NCBI RefSeq assembly: GCF_003259365.1
Contig: NZ_QLLY01000028.1
Coordinates: forward strand, 1 to 64,000
DNA: 64,000 nucleotides
Direction: 5' to 3'
Origin: Streptomyces sp. PsTaAH-137
GTDB lineage: Bacteria > Actinomycetota > Actinomycetes > Streptomycetales > Streptomycetaceae
Under the pieces are notes generated by a model that worked only from the letters and a program-made list of their open reading frames with translations, ran no database searches and was not told where the DNA came from. Below are positions 59,306-64,000 of the stretch, one piece after another; position 1 is the first letter of the stretch, and every line of letters begins with the position of its first letter. Position numbers and translations under genes: made by a program.

Positions 59306-59447
59306 GTATCTGGTGGACGCGATGCGGGACGCGTACGTGGGTGAGTACGCGAGCACGCTGATGCTGTACGGGGTCCTGGTCGCGGTCGCCTTCGCGGCCG
59401 GCGCCGTGATGGTCGGCACACGTGTCCTCCGCAGGGCCGGAGCCTAA
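59301..59447 (+). pseudogene. C-terminal remnant of an ABC transporter permease gene
   Basis: About 48 codons read SRYLVDAMRDAYVGEYASTL then MLYGVLVAVAFAAGAVMVGT and end RVLRRAGA-stop. This is the last helix and tail of an ABC-2 type permease; the rest is absent. It begins within a few bases of where the opposed TetR remnant ends. An internal ATG could in principle make a 41-residue one-helix peptide, but no ribosome site is seen. Confidence 0.6.
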
Positions 59448-59460
59448 CTAGGCTGGTCGC

Positions 59461-60033
59461 ATGGTCAATCTGACGCGCATCTACACCCGTACCGGAGACA
59501 AGGGCAGCACCGCCCTCGGTGACATGAGCCGCACCGCCAAGACCGATCTGCGGATCTCGGCGTACGCGGACGCCAATGAGGCCAATGCCGTCATCGGTAC
59601 GGCGATCGCCCTCGGCGGCCTGGACGAGGAGGTCGTCACGGTGCTGACGCGCGTCCAGAACGACCTGTTCGACGTCGGAGCCGACCTGTCGACGCCCGTC
59701 GCCGAGAACCCCGAGTACCCGCCGCTGCGTGTCGAGCAGTTCTACGTCGACAAGCTGGAGGCGGACTGCGACCGGTTCAACGGGGAGCTGGAGAAGCTCC
59801 GCTCGTTCATCCTGCCCGGCGGCACCGCGGGCGCCGCCCTGCTGCACCAGGCGTGCACCGTGGTCCGCCGGGCCGAGCGGTCGACCTGGGCGGCCATGGA
59901 GGTGCACGGCGAGACGATGAACCCGCTGACGGCGACCTACCTGAACCGCCTCTCGGACCTGCTGTTCATCCTCGCCCGCACCGCGAACAAGGAGGTCGGG
60001 GACGTGCTGTGGGTGCCGGGCGGTGAGCGCTAG
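59461..60033 (+). CDS. PduO-type cob(I)alamin adenosyltransferase
   Basis: A 190-residue enzyme that makes adenosylcobalamin from ATP and cob(I)alamin, the cofactor of IcmA and methylmalonyl-CoA mutase. The ATP loop RIYTRTGDKGSTALGDMSR is at residues 6-24, followed by VQNDLFDVGADL, VVRRAERSTW and the C-terminal YLNRLSDLLFILARTANK. TAGGCT lies 6 bases before the ATG without a ribosome site, so a leaderless mRNA is likely. No B12 riboswitch is present. Its promoter lies at the very end of the permease remnant. Confidence 0.95.
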   Translation: MVNLTRIYTRTGDKGSTALGDMSRTAKTDLRISAYADANEANAVIGTAIALGGLDEEVVTVLTRVQNDLFDVGADLSTPVAENPEYPPLRVEQFYVDKLEADCDRFNGELEKLRSFILPGGTAGAALLHQACTVVRRAERSTWAAMEVHGETMNPLTATYLNRLSDLLFILARTANKEVGDVLWVPGGER

Positions 60034-60581
60034 ACCGCTCCTCCCCCACGGGCGGGCGCCTTCTTCGGGAACAGCGTGTAGCTCAGCGCGATGACGACGT
60101 TGATGCCGATGAGGAACAGCATCCGCTGCTGCCACTGGGCCAGCGATCCGGTGTCCCCGTCGTCGCCCACGTACCAGATCGCGCCCTGGAGCAGCCCGAG
60201 CGCGATGACCGAGGCGAGCACCCAGCGCGCGGCGAGCTTCCACTCGTGGACCGCCCGCGCGGTGCCGTACCTGGGCGTGGCCGGCGGCGGGCCGCCCGCG
60301 AAGCGGTGGGCGACCCGGACGTCGGCCCAGCGGACGGTGTAGTGGCCGAGCGCCACGGAGTAGCCGATGTAGACGGCCGCCAGACCGTGCTTCCAGTCCG
60401 GCGCGGCGCCGTTCTTCAGGTCGATCGCGGTGACGATCAGCAGCACCACTTCGAGCAGCGGCTCGCACAGCAGGACGGCCAGGCCCGCGCGCGGCATCTT
60501 CGCCCAGTAGCGCAGGGCGAGTCCGGCGGCGAGGAGCACCCAGAAGGCGACCTCGCAGACGACGATGAGCGTGACGATCAC
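60030..60581 (-). CDS. Integral membrane protein of unknown function
   Basis: A 183-residue protein with four or five helices (IVTLIVVCEVAFWVLLAAGL, GLAVLLCEPLLEVVLLIVTA, HGLAAVYIGYSVALGHYTVR, WVLASVIALGLLQGAIWYVG, MLFLIGINVVIALSYTLFPK). It is conserved in Streptomyces; no domain of known role was recognised. The GTG at 60581 has AGAGGAG 7 bases upstream. It ends 4 bases inside the convergent adenosyltransferase gene. Confidence 0.8.
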   Translation of the reverse strand: MIVTLIVVCEVAFWVLLAAGLALRYWAKMPRAGLAVLLCEPLLEVVLLIVTAIDLKNGAAPDWKHGLAAVYIGYSVALGHYTVRWADVRVAHRFAGGPPPATPRYGTARAVHEWKLAARWVLASVIALGLLQGAIWYVGDDGDTGSLAQWQQRMLFLIGINVVIALSYTLFPKKAPARGGGAV

Positions 60582-60744
60582 GACGGGCTCCTCTCGTTCC
60601 CCGCTTCCAGCCTGGCCGCCGGAGCGGGCGGGATCGTCGTCGTACGTGACGAGACGGCACTGCATCCTTCGATGTACCGGAGGCTCGCGCGATGTCGTCC
60701 TGTGGCACCGTGCCCGGCGGTCCCGGCCCGTGTTGGATGGGTTC

Positions 60745-61935
60745 ATGCACCTGCCGCTCCCCCGCCCGCCGCACCGCGACGACGTCCGGATCGCCGTGGC
60801 GGGCCTGCTGGGCGGGCTGCTGCTGTGGGGCATCGGCCTCGGCATGAACGCGGGCCGGCCGCTCGGCGGCGCGTGGCTGCTGCTGCCGCTCGTCGCGATG
60901 TCCGCCCTGGAGCTGGTGCGCCGGACGCTGCCGTGGTGCGCGGTCGCGGCGGGCACCCTCGTGCTGATCGCCGACCAGTGCACGTCGGGCAGCCTGGCGA
61001 CGGTCCTGATGTACACGGACCTGGTCTACGCGGCCGTCCTGTACGGGAGCCCGGCGGCGGCCCGGCGCATCCCCGTGGCGAGCGGCCTGCTGACGGTCGC
61101 GGCGACCCTGGGCGCCGTGGCCGTGCTGCGGCGGCCGGAGGCACTGCTGATCGGGGTCGCCGTGGGCCTGGTGACGTTCACCCCGGCCGCCACCGGGGTC
61201 CTGGTCCGCAACCACCGGGAGACGGCGGCGGCGGAGCGCCTGCGGGCCGAACAGACCGCGCTGCTCGCCGAGATCGACCGCACGCAGGCGGTGACGGCGG
61301 AGCGCGTCCGGATGGCCCGCGAGCTGCACGACATGGTGGCCAACCACCTCTCGGCGATCGCGATCCACTCCACGGCCGCGCTCTCCCTCGACGACGCGGC
61401 GACCACCCGTACGGCGTTGGAGACGATCCGCGAGAACAGCGTCGACGGGCTGGCCGAGATGCGCCGCCTGATCGGCCTGCTGCGCGACGCGGGCGCCTCC
61501 GCCGAACCGGCGGCCGCACCGACCCTGGACGGTCTGGACGCCCTCGTCGCGCAGTCCCGCGCGAACGGTCTCGACGCCGAGCTGACCGTCACGGGACCCA
61601 CCGCCGGGCTGCCCGCCCCGGTCGGCCTGGCCGCGTACCGCATCGTCCAGGAGTCCCTGACCAACGCCCTCAAGCACGCGGCTCCCGGCCGCGTCACGGT
61701 GGAGGTCGCCCGCACGGCCGACCGGATCGAGGTCCGGGTCGCCAGCCCGTGCGGGGACCGGGACGGGCCGCGCGCGCCCGGTTCCGGCGCCGGTCTCGTC
61801 GGGATGCGCGAGCGCGCCGACCTGCTCGGCGGGACCTTCGAGGCGGGCCCGCACCCCGATGCCGGGCGCACCGTCTGGCGGGTGCGCGCGGCCCTGCCCC
61901 TGGAACCTCCGGCCCCCGAAGGAGACCCCGCGTGA
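60745..61935 (+). CDS. chiS: ChiS, NarL-type sensor histidine kinase
   Basis: A 396-residue kinase. About five helices fill residues 15-155 with almost no extracellular loop, so it senses within or at the membrane. HisKA_3 follows with phosphoacceptor His195 in RMARELHDMVANHLSAIAIH, then a HATPase with NALKHAAPGRV and GAGLVGMRERADLLGG. The stop overlaps the regulator (GTGA). The position directly before chiC identifies it as the chitin-responsive ChiS by synteny with S. coelicolor/S. lividans; direct chitin sensing is not shown by sequence. ATG 60745 preferred, GTG 60730 possible. Confidence 0.85.
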   Translation: MHLPLPRPPHRDDVRIAVAGLLGGLLLWGIGLGMNAGRPLGGAWLLLPLVAMSALELVRRTLPWCAVAAGTLVLIADQCTSGSLATVLMYTDLVYAAVLYGSPAAARRIPVASGLLTVAATLGAVAVLRRPEALLIGVAVGLVTFTPAATGVLVRNHRETAAAERLRAEQTALLAEIDRTQAVTAERVRMARELHDMVANHLSAIAIHSTAALSLDDAATTRTALETIRENSVDGLAEMRRLIGLLRDAGASAEPAAAPTLDGLDALVAQSRANGLDAELTVTGPTAGLPAPVGLAAYRIVQESLTNALKHAAPGRVTVEVARTADRIEVRVASPCGDRDGPRAPGSGAGLVGMRERADLLGGTFEAGPHPDAGRTVWRVRAALPLEPPAPEGDPA

Positions 61936-62567
61936 TCCGCGTACTCGTCGCCGAGGACCAGTCCGCCGTACGGGCGGGTCTCGTCCTGATCCTGAACAGC
62001 GCGCCGGACATCGAGGTGGTCGGCGAGGCGGAGGACGGCGAGCGGGCGGTGGCGCTGGCCCGCGAACTGCGGCCCGATCTGGTCCTGATGGACGTTCAGA
62101 TGCCGCGCCTGGACGGTGTTTCGGCCACTCGCGAGATCGTCGCCGAGGCCCTCGCGGACGTTCTGGTGCTGACCACCTTCGATCTCGACGCGTACGTCTT
62201 CGGCGCGCTGCGGGCGGGCGCGGCCGGATTTCTCCTCAAGACCGTCGACGCCCTGGAGCTGATCGAGGGCGTCCGGACGGTCGCGCGCGGGGAGGGCACG
62301 ATCGCGCCTTCGGTGACCCGCCGGCTGATCGCCGAATTCGCGTCAGGTCCCCAACGCGCCAGCGCACCGGCGGAGTTGGAGACGCTCACCCCGCGCGAGC
62401 GCGAGGTCCTCGGCTGCCTGGGCGAAGGGCTCTCGAACGCGGGCATCGCGGACCGTCTCGACATGGCGGAGGCGACGGTGAAAACCCATGTCAGCCGCCT
62501 TCTCGGCAAGCTCGGACTGCGCAGCCGCGTACAAGCGGCCGTACTGGCGCAGGAGTTGGGCCTGTAG
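61932..62567 (+). CDS. chiR: ChiR, NarL/LuxR-type response regulator
   Basis: A 211-residue regulator. The receiver has AEDQSAVR, phosphoacceptor Asp54 (LVLMDVQMPRLDG) and the Lys in GFLLKTVDA. The LuxR helix-turn-helix is at about 148-205 (LTPREREVLGCLGEGLSNAG, IADRLDMAEATVKTHVSRLL). Co-translated with ChiS. It is expected to activate chiC, whose promoter with two 12-bp repeats starts 43 bases downstream. Confidence 0.9.
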   Translation: MIRVLVAEDQSAVRAGLVLILNSAPDIEVVGEAEDGERAVALARELRPDLVLMDVQMPRLDGVSATREIVAEALADVLVLTTFDLDAYVFGALRAGAAGFLLKTVDALELIEGVRTVARGEGTIAPSVTRRLIAEFASGPQRASAPAELETLTPREREVLGCLGEGLSNAGIADRLDMAEATVKTHVSRLLGKLGLRSRVQAAVLAQELGL

Positions 62568-62610
62568 ATCACGCACAGGCGGCCGCAAGAAGTTGGCCGA
62601 AACCCGTAAT

Positions 62611-62650
62611 TGGTTTAGACCTTGACCGATGGTCCAGACCTTTCTATTCT
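62611..62650 (+). promoter_or_regulatory. chiC promoter with two 12-bp direct repeats
   Basis: -35 TTGACC (62622-62627) and -10 TATTCT (62645-62650) have the ideal 17-bp spacer. TGGTTTAGACCT (62611-62622) and TGGTCCAGACCT (62630-62641) flank the -35 as direct repeats. Such repeats are the known chitin/glucose control element of Streptomyces chitinase promoters, and they also resemble half of the DasR site ACTGGTCTAGACCAGT. A leader of about 90 bases follows. Confidence 0.88.
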
Positions 62651-62747
62651 CACCGCACTGCGTTGAGCACACCCCCCACTCACGGTGCTCATGGGCGTCG
62701 CAGGGATCCACCCCCTTCACGGACCCCGGAACCCCGAGGAGCACCCC

Positions 62748-64000
<1,253 letters not shown>

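Noticed and set aside
59265..59447. A real 60-residue membrane peptide gene
   Set aside because: No ribosome site, the first 12 codons look non-coding, and the rest reads as the tail of a much larger permease family; kept as a remnant.

Overview
The window is chromosomal DNA from a Streptomyces-type actinomycete. The evidence is very high GC with GC-rich third codon positions, many GTG starts, ATGA/GTGA start-stop overlaps inside operons, and genes typical of the group: scy/filP polar-growth proteins, cslA/glxA, DUF6230/DUF6114 proteins, NucS and a chiS-chiR-chiC locus. From memory, most of the gene order runs parallel to S. coelicolor from about SCO5430 down to SCO5376. The cslA-glxA-cslZ block, which I remember at SCO2836-2838, is an exception. 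I could not check this synteny.

Layout. 1-400: leader and tandem promoters of an rRNA operon that runs leftward out of the window. 550-4540: a C4-dicarboxylate transporter (dctA) divergent from a CitA/DcuS-type two-component system. 4709-9846: a secreted YVTN-propeller protein behind an iron box, a three-gene sugar ABC importer lacking its own ATPase, and an HTH regulator. 9858-15982: central carbon genes pfkA, pta-ackA and pyk. 16088-20323: a secreted/membrane trio (Thr/Ser/Pro-rich secreted protein, DUF6114, DUF6230) and a thioredoxin-TPR protein. 20642-26794: TetR regulator, isobutyryl-CoA mutase icmA under a 24-bp palindrome, DUF3817, MarR, and an MFS exporter with a divergent ArsR-type regulator. 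26875-31691: the csl locus (cslZ convergent with cslA-glxA). 32025-38341: thiamine-binding-like and DUF3817 genes, three tandem AIM24 genes, MarR, and an OmpR-type two-component pair divergent from a PepSY protein. 38490-41281: meaB, thiolase, methylmalonyl-CoA epimerase. 41560-46593: scy and filP. 46671-51565: two paralogous ABC-2 exporter modules. 51586-54628: zinc-ribbon protein, LLM oxidoreductase, SCO5389-family protein and mismatch endonuclease NucS. 54773-60581: a large ATPase with a mucin-like tail, a STAS protein, 3-hydroxybutyryl-CoA dehydrogenase, a deletion scar with remnants of a TetR gene and an ABC permease, a cob(I)alamin adenosyltransferase and a membrane protein. 60745-64000: chiS-chiR and the 5' part of chitinase chiC.

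How genes work together. Six genes spread over 38 kb (icmA, meaB, thiolase, epimerase, hydroxybutyryl-CoA dehydrogenase, adenosyltransferase) form much of a B12-dependent C4/methylmalonyl-CoA network that supplies polyketide precursors. pfkA, pyk and pta-ackA handle glycolysis and acetate overflow. cslA-glxA-cslZ and scy-filP serve the growing hyphal tip. chiS-chiR-chiC is chitin degradation.

Non-coding DNA is unusually informative. A dispersed 20-21-bp element (GCGCAGTTCCCCGCGCCCCT) occurs 13 times, only in gaps just downstream of genes. It forms hairpins with exchangeable inner arms, and in one place it is amplified as a 57-bp tandem. Several uncharacterised palindromic operators are also visible. 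The best candidates for undescribed biology are this modular repeat family, the DUF6230/DUF6114/secreted-protein trio, the triple AIM24 operon, the membrane-anchored ATPase whose Walker A lysine is replaced by arginine, and the palindrome at icmA.
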